DNA of 34,079 bases, taken from positions 240,002 to 274,080 of the forward strand of contig NZ_PVZS01000003.1 in NCBI RefSeq assembly GCF_003004785.1. Reading direction: 5' to 3'. This document shows, one piece after another, positions 1 through 8,274 of this stretch. Within the stretch, counting starts at the first letter, position 1. Each line of letters starts with the position of its first letter. The notes beneath the pieces were generated by a model. The model was not told where the DNA came from. It saw only the letters and a list, made by a program, of their open reading frames with translations, and did no database searches. This stretch comes from Alsobacter soli (lineage in GTDB: Bacteria; Pseudomonadota; Alphaproteobacteria; Rhizobiales; Beijerinckiaceae). Position numbers and translations under genes: made by a program.

Positions 1-579
1 CGCCCAGACTGGATACTCTTCCCCTCCGCGGCTGCGCCGCCGGGGAAGACGGCCGAGGCGCCGCCGACCGGGCGATTGCTGGCTGAGTTCGCGACGGTGG
101 ATCGCCTTTTGCGCGCCGTGGCCCGCGTCACGCAGCGCGGCGACGTGACGGTCGACCTGTTTTCGCCCTACCCCGTGCGGGCCTTCGCCGCCGCGATCCC
201 GGACGAACGGGTGCGGGTCGGCCCCGCGATGCTGGCGACGGGAGTCGCGGCGGCGGCGTTCGGTTACGCGGTCGAGTGGTGGAGCGCCGTCGTCGATTAT
301 CCGCTCAACCTGGGCGGCCGCCCGCCCCACAGCTGGCCGGCCTTCCTGATCGCGCCGGTCGAGGTCGGCCTCTTCGCCGCCGCCTTCGCGGGACTGGTCG
401 CGATGTTTCGGACGGGCGGCCTGCCGCGGCTCCATCATCCCGTGTTCGCCGTCCCGGCTTTCGAGCGGGCGACCCAGGACCGTTTCTTCCTCCTGGCCCA
501 GCCCGCCGGGTCGCTCCCGGAGCTGCGGCGGTCGCTCGAGGAAGCGGGAGCGATCTCGGTCACGGAGGCGCATCCGTGA
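1..579 (+). CDS. actD: ActD-like DUF3341 subunit of alternative complex III (5' end open)
   Basis: Membrane subunit of alternative complex III, the quinol:electron-acceptor oxidoreductase that replaces cytochrome bc1 in some bacteria. From base 76 the protein has the DUF3341 pattern: an N-terminal LLAEF segment, then a VDLFSPYPV motif, then two hydrophobic helices around an EWW...P.N.GGRP..SWPAF loop. The frame has no stop back to base 1, and no ATG or GTG lies between 1 and 76. The first internal start is TTG at 76, which has no convincing Shine-Dalgarno sequence. The gene may therefore begin outside the window, or be fused to an upstream ActC/NrfD-like gene. The stop overlaps the GTG of the next gene (GTGA). 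Family call is firm; the start is not. Confidence 0.8.
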   Translation, partial: RPDWILFPSAAAPPGKTAEAPPTGRLLAEFATVDRLLRAVARVTQRGDVTVDLFSPYPVRAFAAAIPDERVRVGPAMLATGVAAAAFGYAVEWWSAVVDYPLNLGGRPPHSWPAFLIAPVEVGLFAAAFAGLVAMFRTGGLPRLHHPVFAVPAFERATQDRFFLLAQPAGSLPELRRSLEEAGAISVTEAHP

Positions 580-1094
580 GGCGCCTCGGCATCCTGCTGC
601 TCCTGGCGGCGCTGCAGGCGTGCAGCGACCAGTCCATGATCGTGCAGAAGCGCTACGACACGGACGAACCCTCCAGCCTTTGGCGGGACGGCGCCTCGAG
701 TCGGACCGCGCCCGAGGGAGCCGTGCCGGTCGACGCTGCTGCGCAGGACGCCGCCCGGCAGCCACCGCCCGTTACGCCCGCCCTGCTGGCCCGCGGTCGC
801 GAGCGCTACGAGATCGCCTGCGCGCCCTGCCACGGACTGTCCGGCTACGGCGACGGCGTGATCGTCTCCCGCGGCTTCCCGGCGCCGCTGTCCTATCACG
901 AGCCGCGCCTGCGCTCGGCCGACGCCTCGCACTTCATTGACGTGATCGAGCACGGCTATGGGGTCATGTACCCCTACGCGGCTCGCGTGGCGCCGAAGGA
1001 CCGCTGGGCCATCGTGGCCTATATCCGCGCCCTGCAACTGTCGCAGGCGGCCCGCGTCGCGGACGCGCCGCAACTGCGGGAGCGGTTGCCATGA
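576..1094 (+). CDS. actE: ActE-like monohaem cytochrome c lipoprotein of alternative complex III
   Basis: Periplasmic electron-carrying subunit of alternative complex III, tethered to the membrane by lipid. The start is GTG 576, preceded by GGAGG seven bases upstream and overlapping the actD stop. The 172-residue protein opens with a lipoprotein signal peptide whose lipobox (ALQAC) places the lipidated cysteine at residue 16. It then has a proline/alanine-rich linker and one c-type cytochrome domain with haem motif CAPCH at residues 82-86. Met131, in a GVMYPY segment, is the likely sixth haem ligand. The domain ends with the usual WAIVAYIRALQ helix. The following gene starts within its stop codon. 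Confidence 0.88.
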   Translation: MRRLGILLLLAALQACSDQSMIVQKRYDTDEPSSLWRDGASSRTAPEGAVPVDAAAQDAARQPPPVTPALLARGRERYEIACAPCHGLSGYGDGVIVSRGFPAPLSYHEPRLRSADASHFIDVIEHGYGVMYPYAARVAPKDRWAIVAYIRALQLSQAARVADAPQLRERLP

Positions 1095-2098
1095 GCCGCG
1101 CGCCCGTGCTCCCCGCCGTTCTGGGCTTGGCGAGCGCCGCCGCGCTGGCCGCGTGCTTCGTCCTGGCGCCCAGGGCCGCCGCCCAGGGCTCGGCGGTGGC
1201 GGGCGCGGTCGTCCTGCTGGCGCCCTTGGGCGGGGTGGCGCTGCGAATGATCCAGCGCCTTACCGGCGGGCGTTGGGGAGCCGGCCTGGCCGCCCCGGCT
1301 GCGCGCGCGCCATGGCTCATCCTCGCCGGCGGCCTCGCGCTCGCGCTCGTCGCCCTCGACCTCGGCGGGCTGTTTCCCTGGGCCGCGGCGCCGCCGGGCG
1401 CGCCGGGGGTGGCGCGCTTCTATCTGAACGCGCCGCTTCTGCTGGCGCGAACCGGCCTGATCCTGGCCGGCTGGATCGCCATGGCTGTCCTCGCCGACCG
1501 GAATCCGTCGCGTCTGGCCGCCGCGCTCTTCCTCGTGTTCCACGCCGTCGCCGTGTCCGTGCTAGCGACGGATTGGATCGTGTCCCTGGCGCCGGGCTTC
1601 ACCAACACCTCGGCGGGCCTCACCCTCGCGACGCAGCAGGTGTTGGCGGCCCTGGGCGTCTCCGCGCTGGCGGGACCGGACGACCGCGCCTCGCCCAACA
1701 TCGCCGGCCTGATGATCGCCGCCCTGCTCGGGGTCGTGTACCTGGGCTTCATGACCTACCTGGTGTTCTGGTACGGCGACCTGCCGGCCAAGGCCGCCTG
1801 GTATGTCCGGCGCACGGAAGGCGCCTGGCAGGCGGTGATCCTGGCGGCCCTGCTGGTCGGCGCGGCCGCGCCTCTCGGCCTGCTGCTCCTGCGCTCCACC
1901 CGGCAGGGCGGACCGCTGCTGCGCGTCGCCGGCGCACTCGTGCTGATCGGATCGGCGTTGCATGTCTTCTGGCTGATGGCGCCCGACCAAGGGTTCTTTG
2001 CGGCGCTCGCGGCCGTGCTGGCGACGACGTGCGCCGTGGCGCTGGGCGTCGCGCTCCCGTCGCTCGTCCGGGCGCCCCGGAGGGCCGCCCGTGCGTGA
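1091..2098 (+). CDS. actF: ActF-like polytopic membrane subunit of alternative complex III
   Basis: Integral membrane subunit of alternative complex III, 335 residues with about nine to ten hydrophobic helices. Signs of the family are the helix carrying ATDWIVSL and GFTNTSAGL, then the YLGFMTYLVFWYGDLP segment and a WY..R..G.WQ motif near residues 236-246. It lies after ActD and ActE and before the oxidase genes, the usual act order. The ATG overlaps the actE stop (ATGA). ActF and ActC are related to different polytopic families; this one lacks the NrfD pattern, so ActF is preferred. The 3' end overlaps the next small gene by 8 bases. Confidence 0.82.
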   Translation: MSRAPVLPAVLGLASAAALAACFVLAPRAAAQGSAVAGAVVLLAPLGGVALRMIQRLTGGRWGAGLAAPAARAPWLILAGGLALALVALDLGGLFPWAAAPPGAPGVARFYLNAPLLLARTGLILAGWIAMAVLADRNPSRLAAALFLVFHAVAVSVLATDWIVSLAPGFTNTSAGLTLATQQVLAALGVSALAGPDDRASPNIAGLMIAALLGVVYLGFMTYLVFWYGDLPAKAAWYVRRTEGAWQAVILAALLVGAAAPLGLLLLRSTRQGGPLLRVAGALVLIGSALHVFWLMAPDQGFFAALAAVLATTCAVALGVALPSLVRAPRRAARA

Positions 2099-2483
2099 CC
2101 AGTCGCGCCCGGAACGGCCGGACGTGGCGGCCAAGGCCGTCACCGCCATCGCGCTCGGCTTCCTGGCCTTTGTGGCGGTCGCGCTTATCGCCCTGCTGGC
2201 CTATTACCGGCTGACCGCCGGAAGCCCCAGCCTCCCAGAGCCGAGCCGCTTCGCGGAACCTCGGTTACAGGCCGATCCCCGGGCGGACCGGCTGCGCCTT
2301 GAAGCGGCCCAGCGCGAGCGCCTGGCAGGCTACGCCTGGGTGGATCGCGACCGGGGGGTGGCGCGCGTCCCGATCACGGACGCCATGGCGATGGTGGCCG
2401 CCCGCGGCCAGGCCGCCTTCGATCCGGTCGAAGGCGCCGCCGGGACCGACGCGTCCAAGTCAGCCAAGGGGAGCGGCCCATGA
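2091..2483 (+). CDS. small single-helix membrane protein of the act-cox operon
   Basis: Protein of 130 residues with one predicted transmembrane helix at about residues 13-38. The remainder carries a distinctive stretch at 81-99 (YAWVD..RGVARVPI.DAM). The start chosen is GTG 2091, with GGAGG seven bases upstream; the longer open frame from 1998 runs through actF and has no such site. It lies between ActF and the SCO copper chaperone with overlaps on both sides. Similar WVD...G.(V/A)R.PI..AM proteins are, to my knowledge, common next to ACIII and caa3 oxidase genes, but I know of no assigned activity. A role in oxidase assembly or in bridging the two complexes is inference. Confidence 0.72.
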   Translation: MRDQSRPERPDVAAKAVTAIALGFLAFVAVALIALLAYYRLTAGSPSLPEPSRFAEPRLQADPRADRLRLEAAQRERLAGYAWVDRDRGVARVPITDAMAMVAARGQAAFDPVEGAAGTDASKSAKGSGP

Positions 2484-3280
2484 AGCGCCGGCTCGCGCCC
2501 GTGCTGCTGCTCGCGATCCTGCTGCAGCCTGGAGCCGCGCGGGCTGCGCTGACACGATCGGAGCTCGACGGCGTGCGCTCCGCCGCGGCGCCCGGCGCGG
2601 TGCTGCCGCTCGACGCCGCCTTCCGGGACGCGAGCGGCCGCCCGCTCAGGCTCCGCGACGCCCTGGGCGGCAGGCCGGCCTTGCTGATCCCGGTGGACTA
2701 CGCGTGCCGATCCCTGTGCGGGCCGGCGCTGGCGCTGGTCGGCGCGGCCGCCGACGCGATCCCGGCGCAGCGGGGGCGCGACTACCGGATCGTGGCCGTG
2801 GGCATGGACCCGGCCCAGACGCCCGAGCAGGCTCGCGCGATGGTGGCGCCCGCCCTGGGCGATCCGGGAGACGCCAGCGGAACGGTGGCCCTGGTCGGCT
2901 CGGCGGACGCTATCGGGCGGCTGTTCGCCGCCTTGGGCTACACGACTTCGTATGACGCCGGGGAGCGCCGCTACGCCCACCCGGCCGCCGCCTACGCGGT
3001 CACGGCCGAGGGACGCGTGTCGCGCGCCCTGTCCACCTTCGCGCTGGATCGGGACGGGCTGCGACTAGCGCTGATGGAAGCGGGCCAGGGCCGCATCGGC
3101 GGCTTCACCGACCGCCTCGCCCTGCTGTGCTACGGCTTCGACCCCGCGCTCGGGGCCTATACGCCGGCGATCCGGCGCATTCTGGCGGGAGCCGGCGTGC
3201 TGACCCTGATCGGCATGGCCCTGGCCATCGCCGCCCTGGCCCGGGCCGCGCGGCGCCGCGATGCGAGGGCCGCCCCATGA
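2480..3280 (+). CDS. SCO1/SenC-family copper chaperone for cytochrome oxidase
   Basis: Thioredoxin-fold protein that delivers copper to the CuA site of oxidase subunit II. The 266-residue protein has a signal peptide ending near residue 22 (AARA). The family's CxxxC copper site is present as C76-RSL-C80, and the distal copper-binding histidine is likely H167 in RYAHPAAAY. A C-terminal helix at about 239-258 followed by arginines suggests a membrane anchor at the rear, besides the signal peptide. The gene overlaps both neighbours by ATGA junctions. It sits directly before the subunit II gene whose product it would metallate. Confidence 0.88.
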   Translation: MKRRLAPVLLLAILLQPGAARAALTRSELDGVRSAAAPGAVLPLDAAFRDASGRPLRLRDALGGRPALLIPVDYACRSLCGPALALVGAAADAIPAQRGRDYRIVAVGMDPAQTPEQARAMVAPALGDPGDASGTVALVGSADAIGRLFAALGYTTSYDAGERRYAHPAAAYAVTAEGRVSRALSTFALDRDGLRLALMEAGQGRIGGFTDRLALLCYGFDPALGAYTPAIRRILAGAGVLTLIGMALAIAALARAARRRDARAAP

Positions 3281-4332
3281 GCGCCTTTTTCGTCCCCGTG
3301 TCCGCCTCCACGCAGGCGGCGACCACCGACCGGCTGTTCCTGCTGCTGCTGGTCCTGTCGGGCGTCATCCTGCTGCTGGTGTTCTCCCTGGTGGCGGTTT
3401 TCGCCGTCCGCTATCGCCGCGGGTCCTCCGCGCCGCGCGGCGCGATGCCAGCCATCCTGAGCCGCGAGTTCGAGATCGGCTGGACCGCGGCGACGCTGTT
3501 CGTGTTCCTGTTCCTGTTCTGGTGGGCGAGCTCCGCCCAGGTCGCCGCCCTGATCCCGCCGGCCGGGGCGCTGGAGATCCACGTCGTCGCCAAGCAGTGG
3601 ATGTGGAAGACGCAGCACCCTGAGGGGCCGCGCGAGATCAACGAGCTGCACGTCCCGGCCGACACGCCGGTCCGGCTGCTCATGACCTCGGAGGACGTCA
3701 TCCACTCCTTCTTCGTCCCCGCCTTCCGCATTAAGAAGGACGTCCTGCCCGGCCGCTACACCGAGACCTGGTTCCAGGCCACCAAGCCCGGCGTCTACCA
3801 CCTCCTCTGCGCGGAATATTGCGGGACGGATCATGCGCGCATGGAGGGGCGCGTGGTGGTGATGCCCGCGCAGGACTACGCGCGCTGGCTGGGCGCGCGG
3901 CCGGAGGCGGACGGGCTCGCCCGCGAGGGCGCGCGCCTGTTCGTGTCGCGCGGGTGCGCGGGCTGCCACGCGCCGGGCTCGCGCGTACGCGCGCCGCGCC
4001 TTGCGGGGCTCTTCGGCAGCACCGTGCCGCTCTCGGACGGACGCCGCGCGGTGGTCGATGAGGCCTATATCCGCGACTCCATCCTGCAGCCGGAGCGCGA
4101 CATCGCCGCCGGCTACGACCCCATCATGCCGAGCTTCAGGGGGGTGCTGGGGGATGGGGAGATCGTGGCGCTGACGGCCTACATCCGCTCGCTCGCCGCG
4201 CCGGAAGGCCGGCCCGCAGCCGAGGCGGCGGCCCCGCCCGGGCTGGCGCCGGGGCCGCCGGAGGGCCGCAGCCCGGCCATGGAGCCCGGCCGCGCGCTGG
4301 AGGGAACCCCGCCCGCTGGAGGATCGCCATGA
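3277..4332 (+). CDS. coxB: cytochrome c oxidase subunit II fused to cytochrome c
   Basis: CuA-containing electron-entry subunit of the aa3/caa3-type oxidase, 351 residues. Two helices (about 19-44 and 69-92) anchor the protein. The periplasmic cupredoxin domain has the conserved aromatic segment QWMWK (107-111) and a full CuA ligand set: H143, C178, E180, C182, H186 and M189 (pattern CAEYCGTDHARM). A C-terminal cytochrome c domain follows with haem motif CAGCH at 227-231 and a likely axial methionine in the IMPSF segment. The last 45 residues are proline/alanine-rich and probably disordered. The true start is ATG 3277, overlapping the SCO stop; the open frame reaches further upstream only by chance. 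Confidence 0.93.
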   Translation: MSAFFVPVSASTQAATTDRLFLLLLVLSGVILLLVFSLVAVFAVRYRRGSSAPRGAMPAILSREFEIGWTAATLFVFLFLFWWASSAQVAALIPPAGALEIHVVAKQWMWKTQHPEGPREINELHVPADTPVRLLMTSEDVIHSFFVPAFRIKKDVLPGRYTETWFQATKPGVYHLLCAEYCGTDHARMEGRVVVMPAQDYARWLGARPEADGLAREGARLFVSRGCAGCHAPGSRVRAPRLAGLFGSTVPLSDGRRAVVDEAYIRDSILQPERDIAAGYDPIMPSFRGVLGDGEIVALTAYIRSLAAPEGRPAAEAAAPPGLAPGPPEGRSPAMEPGRALEGTPPAGGSP

Positions 4333-6005
4333 GCGTCGCCGCCACCCCCGACGAGCGCCTGCTTGTTCCCGACCGCCCGAGCTACCTGGGCGCCGGCGCC
4401 TCGCTGCGCTCATGGTTCGGCGCGACCGACCACAAGCGCATCGCGATCCTGTACGCGGTCACCATCACGATCTTCTTCTTCCTGGGCGGCGCCGCGATCA
4501 CGCTCGTCCGCCTGGAGCTGTTCACCCCACAGGCGGACGTGGTCACGGCCGACACCTACAACCGGCTGTTCACGTTCCACGGCATCGTGATGGTCTGGTT
4601 CTTCATGGTCCCGGCCATCCCGGCCACGCTCGGCAACTTCCTCCTGCCGCTCATGATCGGCGCCCGCGACGTCGCCTTCCCGCGCCTGAACCTGTTCAGC
4701 TGGTACCTCGCCATCCTGGGCGGGGCCTTCACGGTCGCGACCCTGATCCTGGGTGGCGTCGACACGGGCTGGACCTTTTACACGCCGTTCTCGACGATGT
4801 TCTCCAACTCCCACGTCTTCGCGGCGGCGTTCGGGGTGTTCGCGGTGGGCTTCTCGTCAATCGCCACGGGGGTGAACTTCATCGCCACCGTCCACCTGCT
4901 GCGGGCGCCGGGACTCACCTGGTTCCGACTGCCGCTGTTCGTCTGGTCGCTTTACGCCACGAGCCTCGTCATGGTGCTGGCGACGCCGGTGCTCGCCGTC
5001 TCCCTGCTGCTGGTGATGGCCGAGCGCGTGCTCCACCTGCCGATCTTCGACCCGGCCCATGGCGGCGACCCGCTGCTGTTCCAGCACCTGTTCTGGTTCT
5101 ACAGCCACCCAGCCGTGTACATCATGGTGCTGCCGGCCATGGGGGTGGTCTCGGAAGTCATCACCTGCTTCGCCCGGCGGCGCGTGTTCGGCTACACATT
5201 CATGGTCTACGCGCTGGTGTCGATCGCGGGCATCGGCTTCTTCGTGTGGGGCCACCACATGTTCGTGTCCGGCATGTCGCCCTTCGCCGGACTGGTTTTC
5301 TCATTCCTGTCCTTCGTGGTGGCGGTGCCCTCGGCCATCAAGGTCTTCAACTGGACGGCGACGCTCTACCGCGGCCAGATCAGCTTCGAGGCGCCCATGC
5401 TCTATGCGCTGGGCTTCCTTGGCCTGTTCACGATGGGAGGCCTGACGGGGCTGTTCCTCGCCTCCATCCCCATCGACGTGCACGTCACGGACACGTACTT
5501 CGTGGTGGCGCATTTCCACTACATCATGGTGGGCGGCACCGTGTCGGCCTACTTCGCGGGCCTGCACTTCTGGTGGCCCAAGATCACCGGCCGGCTCTAT
5601 CCGGAAGGCTGGGCGCGCTTCGCCGCCATCCTGATGTTCTTCGGCTTCAACCTGACCTTCTTTCCCCAGTTCATCCTGGGCTACCTCGGCATGCCGCGGC
5701 GCTACCATGTGTACCCGCCCGAGTTCCAGGTCTGGAACGTGATGTCCTCGTCCGGCGCGACCGTCCTGGCGGCCGCCTACGCGCTGCCCTTCGGCTACCT
5801 GCTCTGGTCCCTGATCTGGGGACGCCGCGCCCCGAACAATCCCTGGGACGCGACGGGCCTCGAGTGGCGCACGGCCTCGCCGCCGCCGCCCCACAATTTC
5901 GACCAGCAGCCCAGGATCGACGTCGGCCCCTACGACTACCACCCCGAGGCGGTCGCTCCGGCGCCGGACCAGCGCCCCCGCCGCCGGCAGGGAGAGGACG
6001 CATGA
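4329..6005 (+). CDS. coxA: cytochrome c oxidase subunit I, A2-type
   Basis: Catalytic haem-copper subunit that reduces O2 to water and pumps protons. The 558-residue, 12-helix protein has all metal ligands: H84 and H397 for low-spin haem a, H395 for haem a3, and H260, H309 and H310 for CuB, with Y264 for the His-Tyr cross-link. The K-channel lysine is K338; N103, D114 and N121 match D-channel positions. The usual D-channel glutamate (xGHPEVY) is absent: the sequence reads YSHPAVY at 258-264, the mark of A2-type oxidases such as Rhodothermus caa3. ATG 4329 has GGAGG just upstream and overlaps the coxB stop. Confidence 0.96.
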   Translation: MSVAATPDERLLVPDRPSYLGAGASLRSWFGATDHKRIAILYAVTITIFFFLGGAAITLVRLELFTPQADVVTADTYNRLFTFHGIVMVWFFMVPAIPATLGNFLLPLMIGARDVAFPRLNLFSWYLAILGGAFTVATLILGGVDTGWTFYTPFSTMFSNSHVFAAAFGVFAVGFSSIATGVNFIATVHLLRAPGLTWFRLPLFVWSLYATSLVMVLATPVLAVSLLLVMAERVLHLPIFDPAHGGDPLLFQHLFWFYSHPAVYIMVLPAMGVVSEVITCFARRRVFGYTFMVYALVSIAGIGFFVWGHHMFVSGMSPFAGLVFSFLSFVVAVPSAIKVFNWTATLYRGQISFEAPMLYALGFLGLFTMGGLTGLFLASIPIDVHVTDTYFVVAHFHYIMVGGTVSAYFAGLHFWWPKITGRLYPEGWARFAAILMFFGFNLTFFPQFILGYLGMPRRYHVYPPEFQVWNVMSSSGATVLAAAYALPFGYLLWSLIWGRRAPNNPWDATGLEWRTASPPPPHNFDQQPRIDVGPYDYHPEAVAPAPDQRPRRRQGEDA

Positions 6006-6646
6006 GCGCGCCGGTCCAATCGCTCCTGCGCGAACCCTGGCCCGACCTGGCGAGCCAGCGGGAGGCGGCCACCTTCGGCATCTGGATCTTCCTGGCCAGC
6101 GAGCTGCTGTTCTTCGGCGGGCTGATCCTCGCCTATGCAGTGTGCCGCATCGGCCATCCCCACGCCTTCATGGCGGCCGCGCGCGAGACGGACATCGTCT
6201 ACGGCACTGCGAACACCGCCGTGCTGCTGACGAGCAGCTTCGCCATGGCGCTCGCCGCCCAGGCGTCGGAGCGGGAGGCGCGGCCCATCGTGATCCGCGC
6301 CTGCCTGGCCGCGACCGCGGCGCTCGGCTGCGCCTTCCTGGCGATCAAGGGGTTCGAGTACGCGGACGACCTACGCAAGGGGCTGTGGCCGGCCGGGGAC
6401 TTCGCCCTGCCGGAGCCCGGCGCCCGGCTGTTCTTCGCCCTGTACTGGGTCATGACCGGCGTGCACGCGTTGCACCTCACGATCGGCATCGGCCTCGTCG
6501 GCCGGCTCACGATCCGTGGGGGAGGTCCGCATCTGCGGTTGCGCGACAACCCGCAGGCGGAGGTGACGGCGCTCTACTGGCACCTCGTCGACGTGATCTG
6601 GATCATCCTCTACCCGCTCATCTACCTCCCGGGGAGGGCCGGATGA
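6002..6646 (+). CDS. coxC: cytochrome c oxidase subunit III
   Basis: Non-metal membrane subunit that supports proton uptake and stability of the oxidase. The 214-residue protein has five to six hydrophobic helices. It has the family's opening FGIWIFLASELLFFGGL, the KGFEY segment, the TGVHALHLTIG helix and the closing YWHLVDVIWIILYPLIYL helix. Start ATG 6002 overlaps the coxA stop. The subunit IV gene overlaps its own stop in the same manner, so translation is probably coupled along the operon. Confidence 0.94.
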   Translation: MSAPVQSLLREPWPDLASQREAATFGIWIFLASELLFFGGLILAYAVCRIGHPHAFMAAARETDIVYGTANTAVLLTSSFAMALAAQASEREARPIVIRACLAATAALGCAFLAIKGFEYADDLRKGLWPAGDFALPEPGARLFFALYWVMTGVHALHLTIGIGLVGRLTIRGGGPHLRLRDNPQAEVTALYWHLVDVIWIILYPLIYLPGRAG

Positions 6647-6945
6647 GCGCCGGGCCTTCCGGGGCCGAGCGCCCCCGCCCTCTCCCGCTGCTCCGCGACC
6701 TCTCGGTCTGGGCCGCCCTGATGGGGCTGCTCGCCCTGTCCTGCTGGGCGGCCTACTGGCCGCTGGGCCCGATCACCACCGCGATCGGCCTCGGCATCGC
6801 GGCGATCAAGGCCGGCTTCGTGGCGGCCTTCTTCATGAACCTGAAGCGCGGGACGCCCCTGCTCCGGCTGACCGGACTGGCCGGCTTCTTCTGGATCGCC
6901 ATCCTATTCGCCCTCACGTTGAGCGACGTGCTCACCCGTCTCTGA
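6643..6945 (+). CDS. coxD: bacterial cytochrome c oxidase subunit IV
   Basis: Small accessory membrane subunit, 100 residues with three predicted helices. The family's core is seen as a central helix followed by AAIKAGFVAAFFMNLKRG, where the lysine and the phenylalanine-methionine-leucine run are typical of prokaryotic COX4. GGGGAGG lies immediately upstream of ATG 6643, which overlaps the coxC stop. It is the last gene of the operon; about 105 bases follow before the next gene. Confidence 0.88.
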   Translation: MSAGPSGAERPRPLPLLRDLSVWAALMGLLALSCWAAYWPLGPITTAIGLGIAAIKAGFVAAFFMNLKRGTPLLRLTGLAGFFWIAILFALTLSDVLTRL

Positions 6946-6951
6946 CGTGCC

Positions 6952-6968
6952 TCCCGACCGGTTCGGGA
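6952..6968 (+). terminator. weak hairpin after the oxidase operon
   Basis: TCCCGA at 6952-6957 and TCGGGA at 6963-6968 form a perfect 6-bp stem with a 5-base loop, seven bases after the subunit IV stop. There is no T-run after it, so if it acts in termination it is not a classical intrinsic terminator. Confidence 0.25.
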
Positions 6969-7050
6969 AGAGACCGAGTCGCGGTCCGGCGCCGGAACAT
7001 GGGCGCCGACCATCCATTGGTCGCACGGGGGCTTTCAACGGAGATCGAAG

Positions 7051-7431
7051 ATGAAATCACTCGGCATTCTCGTGGCCGTCGCCGGGCTCGGCCTGGCTTC
7101 CCCGGCGCTTGCCCAATCCAGCACGAGCGGGACCTCCCCTGCCACCCCCGCCCCATCCGCCAGCGCCCAACCCGGCGCCGGCATGAGCGCCGGCCAGAAC
7201 AGCCAGGCGGCGGCCCAGAAGATCAAGCAGGACCTGCAATCCGCCGGGTTCAAGGACGTCAACGTGGTCGCGCAGTCCTTCGTGGTGCAGGCCAAGACCA
7301 AGGACGGCAATCCCGTCGTGATGACCATCGGCCCGCACGGGATGTCGGTGTTCGAGGCCATGAACAGCTCCTCGGGCAACAGCACGGACCAGACCGGCTC
7401 GATCAACCAAAACAACAGCCAGAAGCAGTAG
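7051..7431 (+). CDS. small secreted protein of unknown function
   Basis: Protein of 126 residues with a clear Sec signal peptide ending near residue 21 (SPALA-Q). A low-complexity Ser/Thr/Pro/Ala stretch follows to about residue 50. The ordered core (about 51-104) pairs a helix with the motif KIKQDLQSAGFKDVNVVAQ and a strand pair with SFVVQAKTKDGNPVVMTIGPHG. The tail is rich in Asn, Gln and Ser. GGAG at 7040-7043 precedes the ATG. The core resembles small periplasmic alpha-beta proteins that I have seen as hypotheticals in Rhizobiales, but I cannot name a function. It stands alone, not overlapping either neighbour. Confidence 0.8.
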   Translation: MKSLGILVAVAGLGLASPALAQSSTSGTSPATPAPSASAQPGAGMSAGQNSQAAAQKIKQDLQSAGFKDVNVVAQSFVVQAKTKDGNPVVMTIGPHGMSVFEAMNSSSGNSTDQTGSINQNNSQKQ

Positions 7432-7513
7432 CGCGGGTCACGCGGCCCCCTTCCCTCGTCACCGGATCACAGGAGGCGCCGCCGCCCCCGGCACGCGGCG
7501 GACGGAGACACTG

Positions 7514-8272
7514 ATGCCAATGTGGTTGCAGGCAGGCCTGTGGGGCCTCCTTGGCGGTTCCGCGCTTCTCGTCGGCGCTGCGACGGCCTGGTTCGCCAGC
7601 CTGTCGCAGCGCGTTGTGGCCGCCGTGATGGCCATCGGCTCGGGCGTGCTGATCTCGGCCGTGGCCTTCGACCTGATGGACGAGGCCTATCGCGAGGGCG
7701 GCTTCGATTCCACCTCCATCGGCTTCCTGGGCGGGGGCGCGATCTACACCGCAGCCAACATCTACATCTCGCGGCGCGGGGCCAAGCACCGCAAGCGGTC
7801 GGGGTCCAATCCGAAGGAAAGCCAGGACTCCTCGGGCGGATCAGGGCTGGCGATCGCTGTGGGCGCACTGCTCGACGGCATCCCCGAATCCGTGGTGATC
7901 GGCGTCAGCCTGCTCGCCGGCAAGGGCGTCAGCCTCGTCACGGTGGCCGCCGTGTTCCTGTCGAACGTGCCCGAGGGACTGTCGAGCGCCGCCGGCATGC
8001 GCAAGGCGGGCCGCAGCGCGGCCTATGTGTTCGGCGTGTGGGGCGCGATCGCCATCATTTCGGGACTGGCCGCGCTCGTGGGCAACGTCGCCCTCCAGGG
8101 CGCGAGCCCGGAAATCATCGCGGCGACCACCGCGGTCGCGGCCGGCGCCATCCTGGCGATGCTGGCCGACACCATGATCCCGGAGGCCTTCGAGACGGCC
8201 CATGACTATGCGGGCCTGATCACCGTCGCGGGCTTTCTCGCGGCCTTCTGCCTGTCGAAGCTGGCCGGCTGA
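7514..8272 (+). CDS. ZIP-family divalent metal transporter
   Basis: Inner-membrane transporter of 252 residues in the ZIP superfamily, whose members move Zn2+ and related divalent cations toward the cytoplasm. About seven to eight hydrophobic helices are visible. The two metal-site helices carry GALLDGIPESVVIG (about 117-130) and FLSNVPEGLSSA (about 148-159); the DGIPES and NVPEG pairs are the family's binuclear metal-site motifs. A hydrophilic loop rich in Lys/Arg/Ser at 88-109 separates the two halves. GGAG at 7504-7507 precedes ATG 7514. Which metal it carries cannot be told. Confidence 0.85.
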   Translation: MPMWLQAGLWGLLGGSALLVGAATAWFASLSQRVVAAVMAIGSGVLISAVAFDLMDEAYREGGFDSTSIGFLGGGAIYTAANIYISRRGAKHRKRSGSNPKESQDSSGGSGLAIAVGALLDGIPESVVIGVSLLAGKGVSLVTVAAVFLSNVPEGLSSAAGMRKAGRSAAYVFGVWGAIAIISGLAALVGNVALQGASPEIIAATTAVAAGAILAMLADTMIPEAFETAHDYAGLITVAGFLAAFCLSKLAG

Positions 8273-8274
8273 CG

